A stretch of DNA of 64,000 nucleotides, taken from contig NZ_QUZT01000004.1 in NCBI RefSeq assembly GCF_004682045.1, positions 107,415 through 171,414 on the forward strand, in the 5' to 3' direction. Below are positions 26,106 through 35,600 of this stretch, piece after piece. The stretch comes from Pseudomonas nabeulensis. Its GTDB lineage: Bacteria > Pseudomonadota > Gammaproteobacteria > Pseudomonadales > Pseudomonadaceae. Within the stretch, counting starts at the first letter, position 1, and every line of letters begins with the position of its first letter. The notes under the pieces are model-generated. The model saw only the letters and a program-made list of their open reading frames with translations, ran no database searches and had not been told where the DNA came from. Made by a program: the position numbers and the translations under genes.

Positions 26106-28965
26106 CGCCGGCGCCCTCCTCCTCGATGCGCGCCAGGTAACTGGTACGCGGCCGGGTGCCGAGGGCTTCCAGCAAGCGGTAATGACGGGGATCGCGGCGT
26201 GCGAGGCTGACAGCGCTGACGGGGTTGTGGATGTCGCCAAACTGGATGGCCTGGCTGGGGCAGGTTTGCTGGCAAGCAGTGACCACCGCAGAGGGGTCGA
26301 AATCGTCGCCGTGTTGCTTGTCGTCCGTGCGGGCGTTGCTGATGCGTTGGATGCAGTACGTGCATTTCTCCATCACGCCGCGGGAGCGTACCGTCACCTC
26401 GGGGTTACGCTGGGCCTGAATCGACGGCGCGGCGTCGGCGCTCCAGTCCAGCCAATTGAAGCGTCGCACTTTGTACGGGCAGTAAGAGGCGCACGTGCGT
26501 GTGCCGATGCAGCGGTTGTAGACCATCTGGTTCAAGCCATCGCGGCTATGCACGGTGGCGTTGACCGGGCAGCCGGTTTCGCAGGGCGCCTGCTCGCAGT
26601 GCATGCAGGGCAATGGCTGGAAGCGCGAACGCGGGGCCTCCAACGGCCCCTGGTAATAATGGTCGATGCGCAGCCAGTGCATGCTGCGCCCCTGGGCGAC
26701 CTGTTCGGCGCCGACCACGGCGATGTTGTTCTCGGCCTGGCAGGCCACCACACAGGCATTGCAGCCGGTGCACAGGTCCAGATCAATGACCATGCCCCAC
26801 TGCGGGCCGCTGTCGGCCACCGGGCTGTGGAGCGACGCGGGAATGGCCTGGGTCGCGAGGTGTGGTTTGGCTCGCGAAACTACACGAACGGGCGGTTCCT
26901 CCGCTTCAGGCAACCGGTGATGTGACTGGGTGATTGCCAACGGAAAGTGCTCGCCGGTGTTTCGCAGGGAGGCACTGACGGAGAGTTGTCTGGTGGGCTT
27001 CACCGCGTAACCCAGGCCATTACCGACGCGCCCGGCGTGGCTGCGACCGTAGCCGGTGTATAAGGCAATGACCTGGTCGGCCTGCCCCGGTTCAACCCAG
27101 GCCGGTCCGCGCACGGTCTGATCGGCCAGCGTCACCTGCACGCCGTCACCGTTGCTCACGCCCAACTGTTCGGCCAGGTGCGGCGACAGCCCGATCACGT
27201 TGCTCCAGGTCAGGGTGCTGATGGGCTTGGGCAGCTCCTGCAGCCAGCCGGAGTTGGCGAAGCGCCCGTCCCACACGGTCGGGTCAGGACGGATTACGGC
27301 CTCTAATTCACCCACGTCGGCCGACGTGGGAGCAATTGCCGTCACCTCCTCCACCTTGACTGGCTCTGGGGCCGGTTCAATCCAGCCATTGGCCAAGGCC
27401 TCGCGCCATTGTTGCTGCGGGATATGCGCCCAGGTTGCGCGCACCAGCGCCAATGCATCGGCCTCGGCTGAGTGCATCAGCAATTCGAGGACCTGATGCA
27501 AGGTGCGCGTCGAATACATCGGCTCGATCAGCGGCTGGACGATGCAGGCACTGCCGTCCGCCGCACGGCCATCGCTCCAACCGTCCAGAGCGTGATTGAG
27601 CGGCAGGTGCCAATGGCACTGCGCGGCGCTTTCGTCGTAGTAAAGCCCGGCATGCAAGCGAAATGGCGCCTGAGGCAGCACATCCTGCAGGTAGGCATTC
27701 AGCACCGGGTTGCAGTCGAGTATCAGCAAATGAGTCACCGTTTCATGACTCAGTTGCTCAAGTGAACCCCACGATTGATCGGGCTCGTAACCCAACAACC
27801 TCGGTAGCTGCCAGTCCAACGTTTGGCCTGCGTGCCCCAGGCGCTGGTTAAGCTGCATGACCTGCGCCTGCAACGCCTCGGATGCCTGCTGGCTGATACC
27901 GATCAGGCCGCGCCCAGGGTGGGCCTTGAGCGCAGCGGCAGCGTCCTGCACCCACCGCCGTTGCGCCGAGTTCAGGCGCGGCGTTCCGGGCAGGTCCTGG
28001 CCCAGCGCCTGGCTCAGCGCAAGCAGCAGGCCGGGCAACTGCGACGGCGCCGTGGGCAAGCGGGCGGTGGCGGAAGCGCCGGTGAGGCTCGGAACACTTT
28101 CAGCCACGAATACCAACGCGGCGCCCTCACCTTTCGCTGCCTGGCGGCGACGTTCAGCCCAGCCGCGCTGGAGCACCGTCTGATACGGACCGCTGCCCAG
28201 CGGGTCATATTCCAGGCACACCAGCACCTCGGCCTGCTCCAGGTGAACCTGCGCGGCCAATGGCTGACCGAACGCGCGTTCGCTGGCTCGCAGGGCGGCC
28301 GTCTCGGCAAAGGCTTCGCCATGGTACAGGCGCGCCTCAGGCCAGCGTTGTTGCAACTGGTCGAGCTGGCGCTTGAGGGTCGGTGAACTGCTGGCCCCGC
28401 AGACGATGTGCAAGCCCTTGCCGCGAGCGCTGTCCAACACCTGCTGCTCATGGGCCAACGCCGCGCGCACATCCGGCCAACTGATTTCCCGGCCTTTGAA
28501 GCGCGGCGCCTGGGAACGGTCCGGATCATAAAGTTGCAGTATCGCCGCCTGAGTAAAAGCATCGCAGGCGCCGCCCGACACCGGATGGTCCGGGTTGCCT
28601 TCAAGCTTGATCGGTCTGCCTGCAACGGTCTTGCCCAACACCGGCTGGGCAACACCGCCAAACGGGATCGCAGTGGCGTACCAGGCCGGCACGCCTGGCG
28701 TCAGGTTGACCGGCTGACGGACCGCCGTCACCGCCTGTTCCGGGGTCTTGCCACAGGCGGCCAGCCCCGCCATGGCGATGGACGCCGCCATCAATTGCAG
28801 GAAACGCCGTCGATCCATCAGCGGCGCCATACCCGCAAATTCCGCCTCTATCAGTGCTTGAGCGTCAGGGGACTCGGCAAGCGCCTCAAGCCCGCGCCAA
28901 TAAGCCTGCCCCTCAAGTCCGGCCAGTTGTTCACGCACAACCGAGAAGTCCAGCGGCTTACTCAT
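26095..28965 (-). CDS. actB: Alternative complex III iron-sulfur subunit ActB (molybdopterin-oxidoreductase-like plus ferredoxin domains)
   Basis: A 956-residue fusion. Near residue 50 a twin-arginine motif (RRRFLQLMAAS) leads into a hydrophobic stretch ending in GLAACGK, a Tat/lipobox-like export signal. A molybdopterin-oxidoreductase-like domain follows, presumed to lack Mo as in other ActB proteins. The C-terminal 280 residues carry 4Fe-4S and 3Fe-4S ligands: CTGCNACVVACQ, CMHCEQAPCETGC, CIGTRTCASYCPYK and CTYCIQR, then CQQTCPSQAI. It transfers electrons from quinol toward ActA and ActE. The start overlaps the ActA stop as ATGA. Confidence 0.92.
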   Translation of the reverse strand: MSKPLDFSVVREQLAGLEGQAYWRGLEALAESPDAQALIEAEFAGMAPLMDRRRFLQLMAASIAMAGLAACGKTPEQAVTAVRQPVNLTPGVPAWYATAIPFGGVAQPVLGKTVAGRPIKLEGNPDHPVSGGACDAFTQAAILQLYDPDRSQAPRFKGREISWPDVRAALAHEQQVLDSARGKGLHIVCGASSSPTLKRQLDQLQQRWPEARLYHGEAFAETAALRASERAFGQPLAAQVHLEQAEVLVCLEYDPLGSGPYQTVLQRGWAERRRQAAKGEGAALVFVAESVPSLTGASATARLPTAPSQLPGLLLALSQALGQDLPGTPRLNSAQRRWVQDAAAALKAHPGRGLIGISQQASEALQAQVMQLNQRLGHAGQTLDWQLPRLLGYEPDQSWGSLEQLSHETVTHLLILDCNPVLNAYLQDVLPQAPFRLHAGLYYDESAAQCHWHLPLNHALDGWSDGRAADGSACIVQPLIEPMYSTRTLHQVLELLMHSAEADALALVRATWAHIPQQQWREALANGWIEPAPEPVKVEEVTAIAPTSADVGELEAVIRPDPTVWDGRFANSGWLQELPKPISTLTWSNVIGLSPHLAEQLGVSNGDGVQVTLADQTVRGPAWVEPGQADQVIALYTGYGRSHAGRVGNGLGYAVKPTRQLSVSASLRNTGEHFPLAITQSHHRLPEAEEPPVRVVSRAKPHLATQAIPASLHSPVADSGPQWGMVIDLDLCTGCNACVVACQAENNIAVVGAEQVAQGRSMHWLRIDHYYQGPLEAPRSRFQPLPCMHCEQAPCETGCPVNATVHSRDGLNQMVYNRCIGTRTCASYCPYKVRRFNWLDWSADAAPSIQAQRNPEVTVRSRGVMEKCTYCIQRISNARTDDKQHGDDFDPSAVVTACQQTCPSQAIQFGDIHNPVSAVSLARRDPRHYRLLEALGTRPRTSYLARIEEEGAGDEG

Positions 28966-29618
28966 CGGTGGCACGTCCCGCAGTCGGTAAGGCCCCGGGT
29001 ATCGATATGCCGCGCTGTCATCAGGCGCTCACCCAACCGGCGACGGTCCTCGGAAGGTTTCCACTGCATATTGGTGACCTGCTCCAGGGGACGCAGATGG
29101 GGCGCCGGGTCACGGTGACAGGCCAGACACTGGCCCATGTTCAGCGGCTGCGCCTTGAACATCAGTTGCATGCGGTCGACCTGACCATGGCATTCACTGC
29201 AGCCGACGCCGGCGTTCACATGGACGCCGTGATGGAAATACACGTAGTCGGGCAGCTTGGCGACGCGCTGCCAATGCAGGGGCTCAAGTTCACGCAGGCT
29301 TTTGCGCAACGGCTCCAGCACATCGGCATTTGTCCACACCTGGGAATGACAACTCATGCAGGTTTCAGTGGGTGGCAGACTGGCCATCGCTGAGGACTGC
29401 ACCGCGCTGTGGCAATAACGGCAATCGATCTTGAGTTCGCCCGCATGGTGGGCATGGCTGAAGGGCAACGGCTGCTCGACCACCCAGTTACGGCCGGTGC
29501 GGTAGTCGGTGCTGTCCAGAGTCAACGCCACAAGCAAACCTCCCGAGAGGCCGGCGATCAGCAGCAACAGTCCTGCGCGCAGCCAGGTATCAGCCGAGCG
29601 CCTGAAAATCTGCGTCAT
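28962..29618 (-). CDS. actA: Alternative complex III pentaheme cytochrome c ActA
   Basis: A 218-residue protein with an N-terminal membrane anchor (AGLLLLIAGLSGGLLVALTL) and five heme c attachment sites: CRYCH, CMSCH, CSECH, CLACH and CGTCH. Extra histidines (FSHAHHAG; VYFHHGVH) are likely axial ligands. The anchor plus five hemes is the hallmark of ActA. It is the first gene of the 12-gene respiratory operon. The upstream gap is only 59 bp to the TPP-enzyme stop, so the operon may be read through from it or start from a promoter inside that gene. Confidence 0.92.
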   Translation of the reverse strand: MTQIFRRSADTWLRAGLLLLIAGLSGGLLVALTLDSTDYRTGRNWVVEQPLPFSHAHHAGELKIDCRYCHSAVQSSAMASLPPTETCMSCHSQVWTNADVLEPLRKSLRELEPLHWQRVAKLPDYVYFHHGVHVNAGVGCSECHGQVDRMQLMFKAQPLNMGQCLACHRDPAPHLRPLEQVTNMQWKPSEDRRRLGERLMTARHIDTRGLTDCGTCHR

Positions 29619-29677
29619 TGCCGGATTCTCATGTCCATGTCCTTACCGCTTTGGCTGCGCGGGTGCGCAGGCTTTGG

Positions 29678-31471
29678 TTATTTTTTTGCGCCTCCTGGCA
29701 GAACGCTGGCCAACACTTGCTTGGCGGTTTGCACAATCACCCCGGCTTCATCCGGGTCGCCTTTGAGCAACGTGGTGGCGAACTTTTTGGCCTGTTCCAG
29801 TTTGATATGCGGGGGAAGTGGCGGCACGTCGGGGTCGGTCTTGAACTCGAGCAGCACCGGTACATCCGAGGCCAACGCCTGGTCCCAGGCCGCAGCCACA
29901 TCTTCCTCGCGCTCGACGAAAATCCCCTTCAGCCCCAGCGAAATCGCAAACAGGTGATACGGCACGTCAGGAATGGCCTGTGAAGCCTCAAACTTGGGAT
30001 CGCCTTCCATCACGCGCTGCTCCCAAGTGACCTGGTTCAGGTCTTCGTTGTTGAACACCGCGCAGATCCATTTAGGGCTTTGCCACTGCCGCCAGTATTT
30101 GGCCACGGTGATCAGTTCGGCCATGTTGTTCATCTGCATCGCGCCGTCGCCCACCAGCGCGATCACCGTGTTCTGCGGATGCGCAAACTTGGCGGCGATG
30201 GCATACGGCACAGCCGCGCCCATGGACGCCAAGCCACCGGACAGAGAACATTGCATGCCACGGCGAATCTTCAAGTCGCGGGCATACCAGTTGGCACAGG
30301 AGCCGGAATCGCTGGTGATGATGGCGCGGTCGGGCAAGCGTGGTGACAGCTCGTAGACCACCCGCTGTGGGTTGATCGGCTTGGCCTTTGCCAGGGCGCG
30401 TTTCTCCAGGGTTTTCTCCCAGGTAGCCCGCCAACCCTCGACCTTTTTGCGCCATTTACGCTGGGTCTTGTGGGTGAGCAACGGCAACAGCGCACCCAGC
30501 GTCTCGGCGGCATCGCCCACCAGATTCACCTCCATGGGATAACGCAGGCTCAACATGTCCGGTTGCAGGTCAATCTGCACGCCACGGGCCTGGCCTTCCT
30601 GGGGCAGGAACTCGGAGTAGGGAAAACCCGAGCCGATCATCAACAAGGTGTCGCATTCGGTCATCAGCTTGTAGCTGGGCTCGGTGCCCAACAGGCCGAT
30701 GCTGCCGGTAACCCAGGGCAAATCGTCAGGGACTGCAGCCTTGCCGAGTAACGCCTTGGCCACCCCGGCGCCAAGCGCTTCGGCGACGGCGATGACTTCA
30801 TCGGTGGCCGCCAGCGCCCCTGCGCCGACGAGAATCGCAACTTTCTCACCGGCATTCAGCACGTCTGCGGCGCGCTGTAGATCCGCCTCATACGGCACCA
30901 CTCGCGGCTTTGAATAATCCACCCCCGAGTGCACTGTGCCGTGGGCCCTGGCGGGCGGTTCGTAGGTCGCCTCCTGCAAATCGTTGGGCAGGATGATCGC
31001 CGTCACTCGGCGCTCACCGACCGCGGTGCGTACGGCCCGGTCCACCAAGTGACGCACCTGGGATGGCACCGTAGCCTGCTGCACAAATGCCCCTGCCACA
31101 TCCTTGAACATCGACACCAGGTCCAGCTCCTGCTGGTAATGCCCCCCAAGCGCCGCCCGCGCCTGCTGCCCGACAATCGCCAGCACCGGCATATGGTCCA
31201 TTCGCGCGTCATAGAGCCCGGTGATCAGGTGCGAGGCTCCTGGCCCTGAAGTCGCAATACAAACGCCCAGCTCTCCCGTAAATTTGGCGTGGGCCGACGC
31301 CATGAACGCGGCCATTTCCTCATGACGGGCCTGAATGAATTCGATCTTGCCCTGCGCCCGGCTCAACGCGCCGAATACACCATTGATACCGTCACCCGGA
31401 TAACCAAAGATTCGGGTAACGCCCCATTGGCTGAGCCGCTCAACCAGAAAGTCGCCTACTGTCGTCGTCAT
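29678..31471 (-). CDS. Thiamine pyrophosphate-dependent oxidase/decarboxylase, PoxB-like
   Basis: A 597-residue TPP enzyme with the standard three domains: the N-terminal pyrimidine-binding domain including RHEEMAAFMASAHAKFTG (cofactor Glu), the central FAD-like or Rossmann domain, and a C-terminal pyrophosphate-binding domain with GDGAMQMNNMAELITV (GDG...NN Mg-TPP motif). It is similar to pyruvate:quinone oxidases and to proteins named only thiamine pyrophosphate-requiring. A PoxB activity would send electrons to quinone, which the downstream ACIII could use; that is inference. The start at 31471 has GAGG upstream and is preferred over 31492. Confidence 0.8.
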   Translation of the reverse strand: MTTTVGDFLVERLSQWGVTRIFGYPGDGINGVFGALSRAQGKIEFIQARHEEMAAFMASAHAKFTGELGVCIATSGPGASHLITGLYDARMDHMPVLAIVGQQARAALGGHYQQELDLVSMFKDVAGAFVQQATVPSQVRHLVDRAVRTAVGERRVTAIILPNDLQEATYEPPARAHGTVHSGVDYSKPRVVPYEADLQRAADVLNAGEKVAILVGAGALAATDEVIAVAEALGAGVAKALLGKAAVPDDLPWVTGSIGLLGTEPSYKLMTECDTLLMIGSGFPYSEFLPQEGQARGVQIDLQPDMLSLRYPMEVNLVGDAAETLGALLPLLTHKTQRKWRKKVEGWRATWEKTLEKRALAKAKPINPQRVVYELSPRLPDRAIITSDSGSCANWYARDLKIRRGMQCSLSGGLASMGAAVPYAIAAKFAHPQNTVIALVGDGAMQMNNMAELITVAKYWRQWQSPKWICAVFNNEDLNQVTWEQRVMEGDPKFEASQAIPDVPYHLFAISLGLKGIFVEREEDVAAAWDQALASDVPVLLEFKTDPDVPPLPPHIKLEQAKKFATTLLKGDPDEAGVIVQTAKQVLASVLPGGAKK

Positions 31472-31488
31472 CGAATGCCTCGCTTCAT

Positions 31489-32346
31489 TCAAAGAATGGG
31501 TTTGCCACCTGTTACGCCGTAGCGTTCACCGGAGATATAACTGCCCTCATCCGACGCCAGCAGCACGTAGATGGGCGAGACTTCGACTGGCTGGCCGGGG
31601 CGTCCCAGCGGTGTATTGCCACCAAAGTTCTTGACGGACTCCTGGGTCATCGTCGATACGATCAATGGCGTCCAGATTGGCCCGGGCGCCACACTGTTGA
31701 CGCGAATACCGCGTTTGCCGAGCATCTGCGCCAGGCCCGCAGTGAAGTTGGCGATCGCGCCTTTGCTCGCCGCATAGGGCAACAGCGTGGGGTTGGGCGC
31801 ATCGGAATTGACCGAGCTGGTGTTGATGATCGAACTGCCTTCGGCCATGTGCGGCAGCGCGGCCTTGCAGATGCGAAACATCGCGGTGACGTTGACGTTA
31901 AAGGTCTTTAGCCAATCCTCGTCGGGGATGTCTTCCAGACTGTCGTAGGTCATCTGGAACGCCGCGTTATTGACCAGCACATCGATGCGTCCGAACTTCT
32001 CCACGGTGTCAGCGACGATCGCCGTGCACTGATCCGCGTTGCCCAGGTCACCGGGTAGCAACAGGCATTGACGACCCGCCGCCTCGACCCACCGCGCGGT
32101 TTCCTTGGCGTCTTCATGCTCATCCAGATAGGAGACCGCCACGTCCGCGCCTTCGCGTGCAAAAGCGATGGCCACCGCACGCCCGATACCGCTGTCGGCC
32201 CCAGTGACCAAGGCTATTTTGTTGGCGAGGCGGCCCGAGCCTTTGTAGGTCTGCTCACCACAATCGGGCGTTGGATCCATCTTGCGCTGTTCACCGGGTA
32301 CGGGCTGCTGTTGGGTCTTGAATGGCGGTTTTGGATAACTGTTCAT
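31489..32346 (-). CDS. SDR oxidoreductase, YghA/GSP39-like
   Basis: A 285-residue short-chain dehydrogenase with the 40-residue hydrophilic N-terminal extension typical of general stress protein 39/YghA-like aldehyde reductases (PKPPFKTQQQPVPGEQRKMD). It shows TGADSGIG for NADP binding, LVNNAAFQ, INTSSVNS (catalytic Ser) and YAASKGA (Tyr/Lys). Such proteins are stress-induced and may reduce toxic aldehydes. GGAGGGAGACCC precedes the ATG. The TPP enzyme starts 17 bp downstream of its stop, so the two are likely one operon. Confidence 0.82.
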   Translation of the reverse strand: MNSYPKPPFKTQQQPVPGEQRKMDPTPDCGEQTYKGSGRLANKIALVTGADSGIGRAVAIAFAREGADVAVSYLDEHEDAKETARWVEAAGRQCLLLPGDLGNADQCTAIVADTVEKFGRIDVLVNNAAFQMTYDSLEDIPDEDWLKTFNVNVTAMFRICKAALPHMAEGSSIINTSSVNSDAPNPTLLPYAASKGAIANFTAGLAQMLGKRGIRVNSVAPGPIWTPLIVSTMTQESVKNFGGNTPLGRPGQPVEVSPIYVLLASDEGSYISGERYGVTGGKPIL

Positions 32347-32554
32347 GGGTCTCCCTCCTGGCTGTGATTACTTTTTGCGAGGGACGGCCGGGAGGGTAAG
32401 TTCAGATGAATTTCGAAAAAATCAGATGACCGTTCAGGCACGGCAGTGCCATTGGTCAGAATGAATAAACCTTCTGAAGGTGGCGTGCCTCAACCGCAAG
32501 GTAAGGTTTATAGGTTTAGCGATTCGAGGCATTCTTCTGAACCCAGGTTTTCCG

Positions 32555-32561
32555 CTATATT
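32555..32561 (+). promoter_or_regulatory. Possible RpoS-type -10 element
   Basis: The string CCGCTATATTT contains CTATATT, close to the CTATACT -10 box used by sigma-S, about 83 nt before the sensor gene start at 32644. No convincing -35 is needed for sigma-S. The 297-bp divergent region between 32346 and 32644 shows nothing else that I recognise. Confidence 0.35.
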
Positions 32562-32643
32562 TCACTTTCGGTTCAAGCCTCGCCCTCGCTTAATTTTTTT
32601 CCTCCACGCTCTTTGCGTGCGCAGTTAACCAAGGTTGGTATTT

Positions 32644-35600
32644 ATGAAGTCTGCCCCCCCGCGGTCTCCTAACGTTCCGCAACGCAAGGATCTGATCCCC
32701 AGCAACTTGGACTTTCCGCTGGTGGGCATCGGCGCGTCCGCGGGCGGGCTGCAAGCAGTGAAGGCGTTTTTTGAGCATATGCCCAAAGACTGCGGCATGG
32801 CATTTGTAGTGATCCTGCACCTGTCCCCCGATCATCAAAGCGTGGCGGATAAGATCATCCAGGAGTCGACCCGCTTACCGGTGTCACAGGTCAATGACAC
32901 GACGCCCATCGAAAAAAATCAGGTGTACGTCATCTCGCCTGCTCACCATTTGAAGATGAATGATGGCTATTTAGCGGTATCCCCATCAACCCGCGAGGGC
33001 GGCTCGCACATAGCCATCGACCTGTTTTTTCGCGATTTGGCAGATGCGCATAAAGAACGGGCGTTTTGCGTGATCCTTTCAGGGACCGGAGCGGACGGGG
33101 CGGTTGGCCTTTCTCGAATCAAGGAGCAAGGTGGGATCACTCTGGTACAAACACCAGAAGATGCTGAGTTCGATGGCATGCCGCGGGCTGCCATCGAAAC
33201 GCAAATGGTCGATCTCGTGCTTCCTGTTGTGGAAATGCCGCAGAAGCTGCTGGAGCTATGGCGCAATGCTCAGTCAATCATCCTGCCCACTGCCGACGAT
33301 CCCGAAATTAAAACCACCCCACCTGCAACCGAACGCGATGCAGCCGTGGCTGAGCAGTTGTTGCTGGATATCCTGATCCAGCTACGCGCCAGCACCGGGC
33401 ACGACTTCAAGCATTACAAGCGCGCCACAGTGTTGCGCCGTATTGAGCGTCGCCTGCAGGTAACCGCCCAGCCGGACCTCGCGGCCTATTACAATTTCCT
33501 CCAGGGGCACCCAGACGAAACCAAGGCCCTGCTCGGCGATATGCTGATCGGCGTGACCAACTTCTTCCGCGACCGCGAGGCCTTCGAAGCGCTTGAACGT
33601 GACGTGATACCCAACCTGGTGAAATCGCTGGAAGACAGCGTGCCGCACCGTGAAGAGGTGCGCATCTGGTCGGCCGGCTGTTCCACCGGCGAAGAAGCCT
33701 ACAGCCTCGCGATGCTGGTGGCCGAGCAACTGGCGCTGGATGCCAGCGGCGCCAAAATGCAGGTATTTGCCACTGATATTGACGAGCGCGCAATCACCCA
33801 CGGCCGCAACGGCGTGTACCCCGAGGCGATCATCACCGACGTACCGCCGCCGCGCTTGCGCCAGTATTTTGCTAAGGAAAAAAACCAGCACTATCGGGTA
33901 CGTAAAGAAATCCGCGAGAAGGTTTTGTTCGCTAAACACAGCCTGCTGGCCGACCCGCCGTTCTCCCAGATCGACCTGATCGTGTGCCGCAACCTGTTGA
34001 TCTATCTTGACCGCGAAGTGCAGCGCGACATCCTGCAGATGTTCCACTTTGCGCTGCGCCCCGGTGGCTATCTGTTCCTTGGATCCTCGGAGTCGGCCGA
34101 CGGCTGCCTGGACCTGTTTGTGCCGGTCGACAAACGAAACCGCATTTTTCGGGTGCGTGCCGGATCCTCAGGCATTCGCCGCGCCCCGACCATGCCGCGA
34201 GGCGGCTACTTGCGCCCAAGCGCCCCGTCGGTTGCGCTCGAAAATAAGGCCCCTAACAAAGTTTCATTCGCGGATATTCATCTGCGGGCTCTGGAGAAAG
34301 CCGCACCGCCAAGCGTTATAGTCGACATCCACGCGCAGATCCTGCACATGAGCGAAGGTGCCGGGCGGTTCCTGCGTTATGTGGCTGGCGAGATAACGCA
34401 TAACCTATTGGCATTGGTTCATCCCGACCTGCGCCTCGACATCCGCACCACACTCTTTCAGGTCCAGCAATCGAACATGCCTGTGACCTCCCGCAAGATC
34501 CGCGTTCAGCGCGAGCAGGCCCCCTTCATGGTGGACATTACCGCCCGCCCCTACCGCGATGACGCGACCGAAAGCGACTATGTGCTGGTGATCTTCCAGG
34601 AAAGCCCTTTCGACCCCCAACAGACCGATTCCACTGCCGTCAGCCATGCTGAAAACGCCATCATGGGCAACCTGGAGCAGGAGCTGCAACGCACCAAGCT
34701 GCACTTGCAGGACACCATCGAACAGTCGGAAGTCTCAAGCGAAGAACTCAAGGCCTCCAACGAAGAAATGCAGGCGGTCAACGAAGAATTGCGTTCGGCC
34801 ACCGAAGAGCTGGAAACCAGCAAGGAAGAGCTGCAGTCGATCAATGAAGAGCTGTTGACCGTCAACTATGAACTTAAAACCAAGGTAGAAGAGACGGACA
34901 AGGTCAATGACTACCTGACCAACCTGATCGCCTCCACCGACATCGCCACCGTATTCGTCGACCGCAATATGCGCATCCGATGGTTCACGCCCCGCGCCAC
35001 CGATATATTCAGCATGCTCCCGGTGGACACTGGACGCTCGTTGATGGACATCACCCACCGCCTGGATTACCCGGAAATCACCGAAGACGCTGCGACGGTG
35101 TTTGAATCGCTGAGCATGATCGAGCGGGAAATCAGCGGTAAGGACAACCGCTGGTACATCGCGCGGTTGTTGCCCTACCGCTCCAGCGAGGATCACATCG
35201 ATGGTACGGTGCTGACCTTCATCGATATCACCAAGCGGCGCCAGGCCGAGGAAGAACTGCGCTTGGGAGAAGAGCGCATGCGCCTGGTCGCCGAGAGTAC
35301 CCATGACTTTGCAATCATCATCCTTGATGACCACGGCGCCATCACCGATTGGAACACGGGAGCAGAACTGATCTTCGGCTACACCAAGGACGAAGTCCTG
35401 GGCGCCTATTACGACTTGATATTTTCACCGGAGGACCGCTCCTCCGGTGTCCCGGAGAGCGAGCTGCGCGCGGCCCGCGAACATGGTCGCGGTGAAGATG
35501 AGCGCTGGCATGTGCGCAAGGATGGCAGTCGGTTCTACTGCAGCGGTGAGGTCACGCTCCTCAAGAGCGACAGCTTGCAGGGCTACGTCAAGATCGCTCG

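Noticed and set aside
25005..26210. 401-residue plus-strand open frame
   Set aside because: Antisense to ActC; composition is Gln/Arg/His-rich without motifs.
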